A stretch of DNA of 64,000 bases, from assembly GCF_001641285.1 (NCBI RefSeq), contig NZ_CP014841.1, forward strand, positions 620,001 through 684,000. The letters are read 5' to 3'. Positions 33,147 through 42,099 of the stretch are shown here, in pieces. Positions within the stretch are counted from its first letter, which is position 1. Every line of letters begins with the position of its first letter. The DNA comes from Dyella thiooxydans (lineage in GTDB: Bacteria; Pseudomonadota; Gammaproteobacteria; Xanthomonadales; Rhodanobacteraceae). A program made the position numbers and the translations under genes. The notes under the pieces were generated by a model, which worked only from the letters and a program-made list of their open reading frames with translations, was not told where the DNA came from and did no database searches.

Positions 33147-34469
33147 TCAGGGGTTTCCGCCGCGCTTCACCACCAGGTCGCCCTTGCGTGTGCCGGGAAC
33201 GACAACCCAGCCCGGTTTCAACGTGAGCTTCCAGCCGTGGCCGTGAAGGTCGGACGCATCGACGCTTGCGGCTGACACCGTGGCGATCTTCGCGCGCGGG
33301 TCGACCCGCGCATCGCCATCCACCTCGAGCACTCCCCAGTCGTCGTCCAGGCGCAGGGTCGGATAGACGGTGCCGAGGTTCCCCAGTGGTACCAGGGTCT
33401 GCGGATTGAACTGGAAGCTGCTGTGATCGAGCGGAAGCACCAGCACCGGGCCGTCGACCAGCTTCGTCTTCAGTTCGGCGAGATGGACGCGCCGCGCCTC
33501 GTCGCGCTTCACTTCGCTGGCGCGTAGTGTCCCGTCGTCATAGACCGCCTCCCGCGCCTTGAGCGTGGCGAACGCCGTTGGAGTCAGGTGCAGGGCATGG
33601 CCCAGCAACCGATCCAGCCGTTGGCCGGGTACGAAGCGGCGATGCCAGCCCGGATCCGCCAGGTCCAGAAGCAGCCCGTAGGCCGGGCCGGTGGCATAGG
33701 CGAACGAGCGCACGAAGCTCGGCGCGTTCACGAAAGCCGTCAGGTCGTGCAGGGCATAACGGATGCGCGCCTGCGGCGTGGCCAGGCCGAGCCGCGTGCC
33801 GGTGTATTCGGCGATGCCCTCGTTCGACTCCAGGTCGTTCTCGTTGGTTGCGGCTCCCGGGAACAGCCGGTAACGCTCGCGCCGGAACAACAGCGCATCG
33901 GCGATGGCCTGCCGGCGGGCGGCGGTGGTCGGTGCGCGCAGCGCGGCCGCCAATGCCCGCCACTCCAGTTGGATCAGGTAGCGACCCTCCAGGGTGTCAA
34001 GATGCCGGTTGTCGCCTTCCACCAGCTTCATCTTCAGCATCGGCTGGATGCGGTGGAACATCTCGTGGGCGAGCATCACCTGCCGCTGATCGGCGTCGCC
34101 CTGGACGGGCCAGAGGATCTCGCTCCAACGGAGGCCGGACCACTCGATCGAGGTGTTCGCCAGGATCACCGACGCCGGCAGGGTGCCGGTGAAGACCGCG
34201 CCGGATCGCTTCAGCACGCCGTGGCCGTCGGTGCGGTTGGCGACGACGCTGCGGTCGACCGGATCCACCAGCAACATCGGACCGCACAGGCTGTGCCCCC
34301 AGAAGGCGCCCGCGTCCCGTGTGCAGATGGCCTTGGCTTCGCCGAGGACGTGGGCGGCACCGGCCGGATCGATCGTGCCGAATGCCGGCGCCGCGGCGAG
34401 GAGGGCGGAGGCGGCGAGGCCGAAGGCAAGCGCCTGCCGGGAGCGTCGCGAAGCGAAACCGGATGCCAT
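33147..34469 (-). CDS. Putative exported HExxH metallopeptidase, adjacent to BlaI/BlaR1 genes
   Basis: I do not recognise a named family. The protein is 440 aa with an N-terminal signal peptide (SRRSRQALAFGLAASALLAAAPAFG, about residues 7-31), so it is probably periplasmic. A zinc-peptidase motif HEMFH is at 135-139, and NEGIAEYTG at 216-224 supplies a glutamate (Glu217 or 221) as expected for a gluzincin third ligand. Cys49 and Cys62 could form a disulfide. The C-terminal 140 residues look beta-rich. Start ATG at 34469 has AGGGA upstream (34478-34474). The promoter carries two tandem dyads (see 34480-34526), and the blaI-blaR1 pair lies upstream on the same strand, suggesting BlaI control. 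Confidence 0.7.
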   Translation of the reverse strand: MASGFASRRSRQALAFGLAASALLAAAPAFGTIDPAGAAHVLGEAKAICTRDAGAFWGHSLCGPMLLVDPVDRSVVANRTDGHGVLKRSGAVFTGTLPASVILANTSIEWSGLRWSEILWPVQGDADQRQVMLAHEMFHRIQPMLKMKLVEGDNRHLDTLEGRYLIQLEWRALAAALRAPTTAARRQAIADALLFRRERYRLFPGAATNENDLESNEGIAEYTGTRLGLATPQARIRYALHDLTAFVNAPSFVRSFAYATGPAYGLLLDLADPGWHRRFVPGQRLDRLLGHALHLTPTAFATLKAREAVYDDGTLRASEVKRDEARRVHLAELKTKLVDGPVLVLPLDHSSFQFNPQTLVPLGNLGTVYPTLRLDDDWGVLEVDGDARVDPRAKIATVSAASVDASDLHGHGWKLTLKPGWVVVPGTRKGDLVVKRGGNP

Positions 34470-34479
34470 GGTCGTCCCT

Positions 34480-34526
34480 CTACGATGTGTGTCGTAGTTT
34501 GTACGATGAGCGTCGTAGCAAGTCAA
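34480..34526 (-). promoter_or_regulatory. Promoter with tandem BlaI-like operators before the HExxH peptidase gene
   Basis: On the minus strand a -35 TTGACT (34526-34521), a 17-base spacer and a -10 TACAAA (34503-34498) form a good promoter. Dyad 1, TACGA-N6-TCGTA (34502-34517), covers the spacer and -10. Dyad 2, CTACGA-N6-TCGTAG (34480-34497), covers the start of transcription. The dyads repeat with a 21-base period, i.e. on the same face of the helix. BlaI/MecI/CopY-type repressors bind TAC/GTA-rich dyads, so BlaI encoded at 35772 is the likely ligand. Confidence 0.65.
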
Positions 34527-34542
34527 TCCGGCACAAGGCCTG

Positions 34543-35775
34543 CTACGGGCGGCCGTCCCATTCGATGCGATCCTGCGGCGTCACCGTCAGGGCCAGGATC
34601 GGTTGCTGCGCGGCGTCCAGCAGGGTGACGCGGTCGCCGTGCTGGCGGATGCGGTCGCGGGCCAGCGCTTGTTGCCCCACAGTGGCGGCGAGCACCTGTC
34701 CGTGCCGGATCTGCAACGCGAACGAACCCGCGTCGTCGTGTGCAAGGACGGATACCGTCGGCCCGAAGCTGCTGGCGTGGTAGAGGTCGGCCATCGAGGT
34801 GTCGGTTTGCCCCAGCCGCCCTCCGGCCAGCGCCAGCAGGCACAGCGCCGAGAGCGCCAGGGCCACCGGACGTGCACCTGCTGCCGGTGTCCCGGGCACG
34901 GCATCGACGCCGAGCAGGCGGTGGATGCGCGCGACGAAATCGCCGTCGCCGGTGACCGCCATCGCCAATGCTGCCGGAGCGCGGTGCCCGACAAGGCGTA
35001 TCAATCCCCGGGCGAGCGCCAGCGGCGCGGCCCCGTGGCGAAGGGCCTGCACGTCGCAGCGCATCTCGCGTTCGCGCATCACCCGGCGATAGAGCATCCA
35101 CGCGGCGGGGTGGAACCAGAGTGCCGCCAGCGTGATGCGCTGCAGGAGATTCCAGCGGAAGTCGCCTTGCCTCACGTGGGCAAGCTCGTGCAGCAGCAAG
35201 GCCTCGTATTCGGCCTGCGGCAGATGTATCAGGGTGTCGGGCACCAGCACGACCGTGCGCCAAAGGCCGACGACCTGCGGCGAGGCGACCTGTGCCACCT
35301 TCACGTCCGGGGTGGCCATTCCCATGCGCCCGCGCGCCAGGCGATGCACGGTGCGACGCAACCCTGCCGGCGCCGGTCGGCAACGCAGACGGGCCAGTTG
35401 CCGTGCCTCCCGCACGAGTCCCAGCAGCATGGCCAGGCCACCCGCCATCCACACGCCGGCCAGCAGCAGGGCCAGGGCGAGAAAGCTGCGATAGCTGGCC
35501 ATCTGCCGCGCCAGTTCCGCCACCGGGGAGCCGTGCGGCGGTGCGATGCTCATGTGGCTCACCGTCCAGTGCAGCACCATAGCGGTGATCGCCGGAAGCA
35601 CGGCAAGCGCAGCGAGATGGACGCAGGCCAGGCGATGGCGCGCGGCCGGCGACGAGCGCCGGGTGACGCGCTCCCATCCGAACCATGAAAGCATCACCAA
35701 CGCGCCCTGCAGACATACAGCCGCCAGTCCCCACACTTCCAGCCGTGCGAGGTAGGCGACGGTGAAGAAGCTCAC
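34543..35775 (-). CDS. BlaR1-like membrane metallopeptidase (M56 family), short form without penicillin-binding domain
   Basis: The protein is 410 aa. Three hydrophobic segments (about 14-35, 50-72 and 97-121) precede the M56 zinc site HELAH (196-200), followed by another hydrophobic stretch (LAALWFHPAAWMLY, about 212-225) with the conserved RERE-like MREREMRCDVQAL. In classical BlaR1 a C-terminal penicillin-binding sensor of about 240 residues follows; here only about 130 residues remain after a hydrophobic segment near 290, so the signal is probably not sensed in the classical way. The GTG start overlaps the blaI stop by two bases, so the pair is coupled. It presumably cleaves BlaI or initiates its degradation on signal. 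Confidence 0.9.
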   Translation of the reverse strand: MSFFTVAYLARLEVWGLAAVCLQGALVMLSWFGWERVTRRSSPAARHRLACVHLAALAVLPAITAMVLHWTVSHMSIAPPHGSPVAELARQMASYRSFLALALLLAGVWMAGGLAMLLGLVREARQLARLRCRPAPAGLRRTVHRLARGRMGMATPDVKVAQVASPQVVGLWRTVVLVPDTLIHLPQAEYEALLLHELAHVRQGDFRWNLLQRITLAALWFHPAAWMLYRRVMREREMRCDVQALRHGAAPLALARGLIRLVGHRAPAALAMAVTGDGDFVARIHRLLGVDAVPGTPAAGARPVALALSALCLLALAGGRLGQTDTSMADLYHASSFGPTVSVLAHDDAGSFALQIRHGQVLAATVGQQALARDRIRQHGDRVTLLDAAQQPILALTVTPQDRIEWDGRP

Positions 35776-36149
35776 GATCCGCCCTCGAGCTTCTCGATCA
35801 TCGCCTTGAGCTGGGCGAGTTCTTCCGGTGCCACGGGGCGTGCATCGAGTGCCTGCATGGCCAGCGCCAGCGAGGAGCCGGCGAACGCGCTGTCCATCCA
35901 GCCGCGCACCAGCCGGTTGAGGGTGGGGCGCTCGGACACTGCCGCCGAGTAGACGTGCTGGCGGACATCCTCGCTGCGGGTGACCAGACCCTTGGCCAGC
36001 ATGTTCTGCATGATCTTCAGTGCGCTGGTGTAGCCGGTGTCGGTATCTCCGTAGACGGCTTCGTGCACCTCGCGCACTGTCGAGGGCCCGCGGCGCCAGA
36101 GAACCTGGAGGACTGCCAGTTCCGCGGTAGTGGGTGCGGCGGTTTTCAT
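35772..36149 (-). CDS. BlaI/MecI/CopY-family transcriptional repressor
   Basis: The protein is 125 aa, the usual size. The winged helix spans about residues 5-75: TTAELAVLQVLWRRGPSTVREV, then GYTSALKIMQNMLAKGLVTRSEDVRQHVYSA, which is a clear match for the BlaI family. The C-terminal half (about 80-125) is the dimerisation and cleavage region. ATG at 36149 is preferred over an ATG 15 codons upstream because it starts directly before the DNA-binding domain. No TACGA/TCGTA dyad is visible before blaI itself, so autoregulation like that of Staphylococcus blaI is not evident. Confidence 0.92.
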   Translation of the reverse strand: MKTAAPTTAELAVLQVLWRRGPSTVREVHEAVYGDTDTGYTSALKIMQNMLAKGLVTRSEDVRQHVYSAAVSERPTLNRLVRGWMDSAFAGSSLALAMQALDARPVAPEELAQLKAMIEKLEGGS

Positions 36150-36255
36150 TCGCGCAGCATGCGACGCGGAAGCGGGCCAGGCAAGCAAGCTCACCGCCAG
36201 GCAAGTACCGATGCGTTAGGGTCGACAAGTCACGATTCCGGGGACAGGCGAGCCC

Positions 36256-36477
36256 ATGCCCAACATCAGCTATCAGACCCTTATCTGTGCCATCCAGGCG
36301 GTGTCCGTGGAGATCCGCAGCCTGCGCGCGGCGCTCGCCGACGGTGACGCCATGCCGGAGGATTACCAGCTGATCGAGGACTGGCAACGTGCTGCCGACG
36401 ACCTGGAGCGGGCCTACGACGAGGCGGCCAGAACGGTACTCAACCTGCCGCCGTACGATGAACTGGTCGGTGGATAG
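36256..36477 (+). CDS. Small hypothetical protein
   Basis: I do not recognise this 73-aa protein. It is predicted mostly helical and acidic, with ISYQTLICAIQAVSVEIRSL at the start and a second helix EDYQLIEDWQRAADDLERAYDEAART (about residues 36-61). There is no signal peptide or membrane segment. Coding potential is supported by typical codon use for this genome and a good open frame between blaI and the glutathione transferase gene. ATG at 36256 is the only sensible start, although the ribosome site is weak. It is divergent from blaI with about 105 bases between. Confidence 0.6.
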   Translation: MPNISYQTLICAIQAVSVEIRSLRAALADGDAMPEDYQLIEDWQRAADDLERAYDEAARTVLNLPPYDELVGG

Positions 36478-36544
36478 CGCCAGCGTTTCCGGCACCCGCC
36501 TGCAGCGCTAGCATGCGTGTTTCCCCCCGACCCGGAGATCGTGC

Positions 36545-37153
36545 ATGAAGCTCTACTACCTCCCCGGTGCCTGCTCGCTGTCGCCCAACATCGTGGCGCA
36601 CGAACTGGGCATTACGCTCACGCTGGACAAGGTGGACGGCAAGACCAAGCTCACCGCGTCGGGCGAGAACTTCCTCGAGGTGAACCCCAAGGGCTACGTG
36701 CCGGCCATCCGCCTGGACGACGGCGAGGTGCTCACCGAGGGGCCGGCGATCATGCAGTACCTGGCGGACCTGAAGCCGGAGAGCGGGCTGGCCCCACCGA
36801 ACGGCACGTTGGCGCGCTACCGCCTGCAGGAGATCCTCACCTACATCAACTCCGAGCTGCACAAGACCTTCAGTCCGCTGTTCAACCCGGCCACCGCGGA
36901 CGAGGCGAGGGCCGAGCGCGTCGAATACCTCAAGCGCCGTTACGGCTACATCGAGAGCATCCTTTCACGTCAGCCGTACCTCATGGGTGACCACTTCACG
37001 GTGGCTGACGCCTACCTGTTCGTGGTAACCCACTGGTCACGCGTGATCAAGCTGGACCTGAGCGAATTTCCGGCGTTGCTGGCGTTCCAGAAGCGCATCG
37101 CCGAGCGGCCCGCCGTGCAGGCGGCGATGCGTGAGGAAGGCCTGGTCAAGTAA
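36545..37153 (+). CDS. gst: Glutathione S-transferase, beta class
   Basis: The protein is 202 aa, cytosolic, conjugating or transferring glutathione. The thioredoxin-like N-domain has Cys10 in LPGACSLSPN, the beta-class hallmark that forms a mixed disulfide with glutathione. VNPKGYVPAIRLDDGEVLTEGPAIMQYL (about 47-74) holds the cis-proline and the glutathione contacts. The C-terminal helical domain has PYLMGDHFTVADAYLFVV (about 142-159), the family N-capping motif. ATG at 36545 follows GGAGATCGTGC, and a -10-like TAGCAT is at 36509-36514. It is a single-gene unit ending in a terminator. Confidence 0.95.
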   Translation: MKLYYLPGACSLSPNIVAHELGITLTLDKVDGKTKLTASGENFLEVNPKGYVPAIRLDDGEVLTEGPAIMQYLADLKPESGLAPPNGTLARYRLQEILTYINSELHKTFSPLFNPATADEARAERVEYLKRRYGYIESILSRQPYLMGDHFTVADAYLFVVTHWSRVIKLDLSEFPALLAFQKRIAERPAVQAAMREEGLVK

Positions 37154-37165
37154 CACGGAAGGGTG

Positions 37166-37190
37166 AAGGGCGCCGCTGCACGGCGCCTTT
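37166..37190 (+). terminator. Intrinsic terminator after gst
   Basis: AAGGGCGCCG pairs with CGGCGCCTTT across CTGCA (37166-37190). The stem is flanked by A and T, so it may work in both directions. Confidence 0.7.
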
Positions 37191-37244
37191 CGCCCGACAA
37201 GCCCCCCATCGTTCGGGGCACCATGCTATGGCGCGTAGCGTCAG

Positions 37245-37868
37245 CTACTTGGCCGGGTGACCGTCGGCGCCGGTGATATCGATTCGCTGGTGATCCTTTG
37301 CGTTTTCCAGCACGGCCTGGTCAAGCCTCCACTGGCCAAGCGCCTCGGTGGCCTTCACGTACAACGTCCCCTTGCCCTGCGGCCCTTCGACGTCGAATAC
37401 GAGGCTGGCCTCGCCATCGGGTCCGGAGACGCGGATATTGCCGTTGGGAAAGCCACCGGCAATCGGCTGGCCAAGCATCTGCACGGCCGTGGGATTGGCG
37501 TTGACGGCCCTGACGGCCATCTCGTAGGCCTCCGAGTTCTTCAGCATCGCGATGATGGCGGCGAACAGGCCGGCCATCATGATCGCGAACAGCCCCAATC
37601 CAAGCACACCCCCCAGAGCCCATTTGCGCTGGGTTGCCTTGAACGCCTCGACACTCTCCCAGCGCTTGTTCTGCCAGGCCCAGGCGCTGCCCTTGGCGCC
37701 AAGCACGAAGGGCATCGCCATGTTCACCAGCGGCACGAACATCAGGAAGGCGATGAAGGTGTTGTTGCCGATGCCCCAGATCCAGCTGAGCAGGAACGCG
37801 CCCCAGTTCCAGCGTCTGATCTCGGCTGGTACGGCGGCAGCGCTGCCGCCGCCTGATGTGTTTTCCAT
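37245..37868 (-). CDS. Membrane protein with C-terminal Coa1-like domain
   Basis: The protein is 207 aa. Two hydrophobic parts span about residues 23-58 (WNWGAFLLSWIWGIGNNTF, FIAFLMFVPLVNMAMPFVLG) and 82-108. The C-terminal domain (about 110-207: YEMAVRAVNANPTAVQMLGQPI, then beta strands) matches cytochrome c oxidase assembly factor Coa1-like domains. The first ATG on this frame is at 37880, but GGGGAAG lies just before 37868, so the later start is preferred. No cytochrome oxidase gene is near, so participation in oxidase assembly is a family inference only. The next gene on the minus strand, a small membrane protein, may be co-transcribed. Confidence 0.75.
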   Translation of the reverse strand: MENTSGGGSAAAVPAEIRRWNWGAFLLSWIWGIGNNTFIAFLMFVPLVNMAMPFVLGAKGSAWAWQNKRWESVEAFKATQRKWALGGVLGLGLFAIMMAGLFAAIIAMLKNSEAYEMAVRAVNANPTAVQMLGQPIAGGFPNGNIRVSGPDGEASLVFDVEGPQGKGTLYVKATEALGQWRLDQAVLENAKDHQRIDITGADGHPAK

Positions 37869-38015
37869 GAACTTCCCCATGGTTGGCAGGCGGATGCCCA
37901 GATGAAGCGCTGCGCTGGACCGATGGCGGTATTGCCGGCCTGAACTGGGCGCGCACCGGAAGAGCTGCGTCGTCGGGAGCGCTGGACCCAGCCTCGATGC
38001 CTGCTGAATGCCGGT

Positions 38016-38237
38016 CTAGTGGTTTTCGCTTCTGGCCAGTCGCGCCTGCAGCTCCTGAACCTGCTCCTGCAGCCGGAGCACAGAGCCTTGACCGAGCAGC
38101 ACGATACCCAGCGCAAAGGCCGCCAGGAGCCAGCCCTCGGCACCCAGGCCGGTGTGCCGTGCAATGGCCGAGCCGGAAAATGAGGCGATGACGACGCCGA
38201 CGATGGCGGACAGCCCGCCGAGTGCTTTCATATTCAT
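38016..38237 (-). CDS. Small membrane protein, unknown
   Basis: I do not recognise this 73-aa protein. Two hydrophobic segments are visible: residues 8-26 (GLSAIVGVVIASFSGSAIA) and about 34-52 (AEGWLLAAFALGIVLLGQG), followed by a short coiled-coil-like tail (RLQEQVQELQARLARSEN). The start at 38237 (ATG, with AGGGAAG five bases upstream) fits better than an internal ATG two codons later. It is upstream of the Coa1-like gene on the same strand with about 150 bases between. Confidence 0.6.
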   Translation of the reverse strand: MNMKALGGLSAIVGVVIASFSGSAIARHTGLGAEGWLLAAFALGIVLLGQGSVLRLQEQVQELQARLARSENH

Positions 38238-38320
38238 GGGTCTTCCCTGAAGTAGCCTGCCGCGAGGCTACCGCGAATAGCTTACCCCGGGTACTTCGCC
38301 GTGCCGTGGCGGGTTACTGC

Positions 38321-38716
38321 TCAGGCAAAGTGTTCTGCTGCCTCTGGCGGCACCACCCAGCTATGCATGCGTGATTCGTAGACCGAGACCGTCGGTGGCG
38401 GAAAGTGCGGATCGGCGAAGGCGCCGACCGGGATGATGACAAAGGCAGGCATGGCCTGGGGTTCGTAGTACACGGTGTCGCCGCACACCGGGCAGAAGTG
38501 GAAGATGCAGGTCGTCCCTTCGTCTCCGGTTCGCGCATACCGGGTGGATGTGCCGGAGATGCTGACGTCCTCGCGCCGAAATCGCGCCTGCTCGGCGAAG
38601 GGGCCGCCCGTGCGCCGCTGGCAGGCCAGGCAATGGCAGATCGAGATGCGCACCGGATCACCGTTCACTTCGGCGGTGAGCTGACCGCAGCTGCATGAGG
38701 CATGGCGTGTTGGCAT
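38321..38716 (-). CDS. GFA-fold (glutathione-dependent formaldehyde-activating type) protein
   Basis: The protein is 131 aa with the zinc-binding pattern of the GFA family: CSCGQL (about residues 8-13), CHCLACQRRTGGPF (about 28-41) and CPVCGDTVYY (about 78-87). GFA was named for enhancing S-hydroxymethylglutathione formation, but the role of most members is unclear. Start ATG at 38716 gives MPTRHASCSCGQL. It is divergent from the TolB-like gene; an inverted repeat (CAATGC-TT-GCATTG, 38767-38780) lies between them. Confidence 0.88.
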   Translation of the reverse strand: MPTRHASCSCGQLTAEVNGDPVRISICHCLACQRRTGGPFAEQARFRREDVSISGTSTRYARTGDEGTTCIFHFCPVCGDTVYYEPQAMPAFVIIPVGAFADPHFPPPTVSVYESRMHSWVVPPEAAEHFA

Positions 38717-38872
38717 GGTCGGTACCTGCTGAAAGATGTCCGCGGAACGGCGGATAACCCACGCCGCAATGCTTGCATTGTTTGCGCATGTTGTTGCGAT
38801 TGTTGCGAATGGCACGCTGCGGTTGGACTCGGATATTGTCATCGTATTGCTGGCACACGGAGGTGTATTTCG

Positions 38873-40393
38873 ATGCAGGACGCCCCCTTCTCGCGTCGCT
38901 TCATGCATGGACTGTTTCCCGCGACCCGGTCGATCGAGGTCGTGCCCCGCTGGCGCGATGTCGCCGAAGGTGTTCGGGCGGTGGAGGCCGGTCGTCATCC
39001 CAAGGCGCATCGAAGGGTGCGGGTTTTCGGTATTCGCCTCCCGTCTCTGCGGGCAAACGGGATTCGATCCACGCGGCAACCGGTCCATCTTGCCGCCATC
39101 GTGCTCCTGATCCTGCTGGGGTGCCTTGTCGGCCCGGTCGGCGCGCAGTCGTTGCACGTGGATATCGTCGGAGGCACCAGGACGGCGATGCCGATTGCCG
39201 TGGTGCCGTTTGCCGTGGATGGCAGTTCGCCCTTGCCGACCGACGTTGCCGATGTGATCCGTAACGACTTCAACCGGTCGGGCACGTTTCGCTCGCTGGA
39301 CAGGAGTGAGATCGTCGAGACGCCGTCGCAGGGCGCGGATATCCATTTCGCCACCTGGCGGCTGCTCAAGCAGGACTACATCGTCGTCGGCCGGGTGACG
39401 GATGCCGGCAACGGCATGGTGCAGGTGGCCTACGAGCTGTGGGACGTGAACAAGGGGCAGTGCCTGCTCTCCCTGTCCACGTCGACGGTTCCCGCGGCCG
39501 GGCTGCGCGGTGTGGCGCACCAGATCGCCGATGCGATCTACGAGAAGATCACCGGCGTGCGTGGCGCGTTCTGGACACGCATTGCCTATGTCACCGCCGT
39601 CGGCTTGGGTGACCACCGCAGGTACTCGCTGATCGTGGCCGATTCCGATGGCTTCGATCCGCAGGTGGTCGTGGGCCATGCGAAGGAGCCGCTGCTTTCG
39701 CCCGCGTGGTCGCCGGACGGCAGCAAGCTGGCTTATGTGTCGTTCGAGAGCGGGAATTCGGCGATCTACGTGCAGGACCTCACCACTGGCGCGCGCACTC
39801 TGGTGTCCGGCCGCGCAGAGGGAATCAACGGTGCGCCGGCGTGGTCACCGGACGGCACGCGGCTGGCGATGTCGCTTTCCTACCCGGGGAACCCCGAGAT
39901 CTTCGTGATGAACCTGGCCACGCATCGCGAAACCCGCCTGACCGACAACCTGGCGATCGACACCGAACCGGTGTGGGCGCCGGATGGAAAGAGCCTCTAC
40001 TTCACCTCCGACCGTTCCGGTCAGCCGCAGATCTATTCGGTCCCGGCGACGGGTGGCGCGCCGACCCGCGTGACCTTCCAGGGCCAGAGCAATTACGACT
40101 GTGACGTGAGCTACGACGGCAAGCTGCTGGCGATGGTGCAGGGGAACGACAACGTGTACCGGATCGCCATCCTCGACCGCAGCCTGGGCGATCAGGTGCG
40201 TTTCGTGTCACCGGGGCCGTACGAGGAATCCCCCAGCTTTGCGCCGAACGCCAGCATGCTGCTGTATGCCTCCAACGACGGGTCGCACAGCGTGCTGTAT
40301 TCCGTCTCGGCCGATGGCAGCGTCCGCCAGCGCCTTATGCTGTCCGACGGCGATGTACGCTCACCGGCTTGGGGACCGTTTCGCCCGCGTTGA
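38873..40393 (+). CDS. TolB-like beta-propeller protein with an unusual N-terminal extension
   Basis: TolB is the periplasmic propeller of the Tol-Pal system, linking outer membrane, colicin receptors and cell division. This protein is 506 aa, about 75 longer than E. coli TolB. An N-terminal basic stretch (about 1-70) precedes a hydrophobic segment (VHLAAIVLLILLGCLVGPVGA, about 76-96) ending in an Ala-x-Ala-like cleavage region. The TolB_N domain follows (about 97-235, IAVVPFAVDG, FRSLDR), then propeller repeats with WSPDGSKLAYVSFESG, WSPDGTRLAMSLSYPG, WAPDGKSLYFTSDRSG and a final WGPFRPR. Start ATG at 38873 has GGAGGT upstream. No tolQRA or pal is nearby, so it is probably an orphan paralogue. 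Confidence 0.8.
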   Translation: MQDAPFSRRFMHGLFPATRSIEVVPRWRDVAEGVRAVEAGRHPKAHRRVRVFGIRLPSLRANGIRSTRQPVHLAAIVLLILLGCLVGPVGAQSLHVDIVGGTRTAMPIAVVPFAVDGSSPLPTDVADVIRNDFNRSGTFRSLDRSEIVETPSQGADIHFATWRLLKQDYIVVGRVTDAGNGMVQVAYELWDVNKGQCLLSLSTSTVPAAGLRGVAHQIADAIYEKITGVRGAFWTRIAYVTAVGLGDHRRYSLIVADSDGFDPQVVVGHAKEPLLSPAWSPDGSKLAYVSFESGNSAIYVQDLTTGARTLVSGRAEGINGAPAWSPDGTRLAMSLSYPGNPEIFVMNLATHRETRLTDNLAIDTEPVWAPDGKSLYFTSDRSGQPQIYSVPATGGAPTRVTFQGQSNYDCDVSYDGKLLAMVQGNDNVYRIAILDRSLGDQVRFVSPGPYEESPSFAPNASMLLYASNDGSHSVLYSVSADGSVRQRLMLSDGDVRSPAWGPFRPR

Positions 40394-40412
40394 GCGACCG
40401 GCCAGAACAGAA

Positions 40413-40435
40413 CGCCCCGGCGGATGGCCGGGGCG
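40413..40435. terminator. Bidirectional hairpin between tolB-like gene and purB
   Basis: CGCCCCGGC (40413-40421) pairs with GCCGGGGCG (40427-40435) over a five-base loop. No long T run follows on either side. It separates the two convergent genes. Confidence 0.5.
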
Positions 40436-40463
40436 CTCTGCAGGCAGCGGGGACCAGCGACCG

Positions 40464-41864
<1,401 letters not shown>

Positions 41865-41907
41865 TTACATGGCGACCCGCCCTGACGGCTCGCGCGCTGT
41901 TGCCCTT

Positions 41908-42020
41908 GTAGGAGCCCGCTCGCGGGCGATGCTCTTTGGCTTGGCTTGGCTTGGCTGTGCCTTGCCGGTGGCCTCGATGAGCATCAGGAGCAAGGGCATC
42001 GCCCGCGAGCGGGCTCCTAC
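41908..42020. repeat. REPIN-like perfect inverted repeat with tandem TTGGC interior
   Basis: The 25-base arms at 41908-41932 and 41996-42020 are exact reverse complements. Each arm itself contains the hairpin GCCCGC-TC-GCGGGC. The 63-base interior includes four tandem TTGGC units (41936-41955). This is the architecture of a REPIN: two REP palindromes in inverted orientation that travel as one unit with a RAYT transposase encoded elsewhere. It sits in the divergent purB-fumC promoter region. No RAYT gene is in this window. Confidence 0.75.
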
Positions 42021-42099
42021 GGGGTAGTGCGGCGGGATGTTTTCGCCGTGCTTACGGGCAGGCGCTTATAGTGCAGCGGTCTTTTCAGGGAGTGTTGCC

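Noticed and set aside
41936-41955. Four tandem TTGGC units, considered as a CRISPR-like or satellite repeat
   Set aside because: The units are five bases long without spacers and lie inside the larger inverted repeat, so they are interior sequence of the REPIN-like element.
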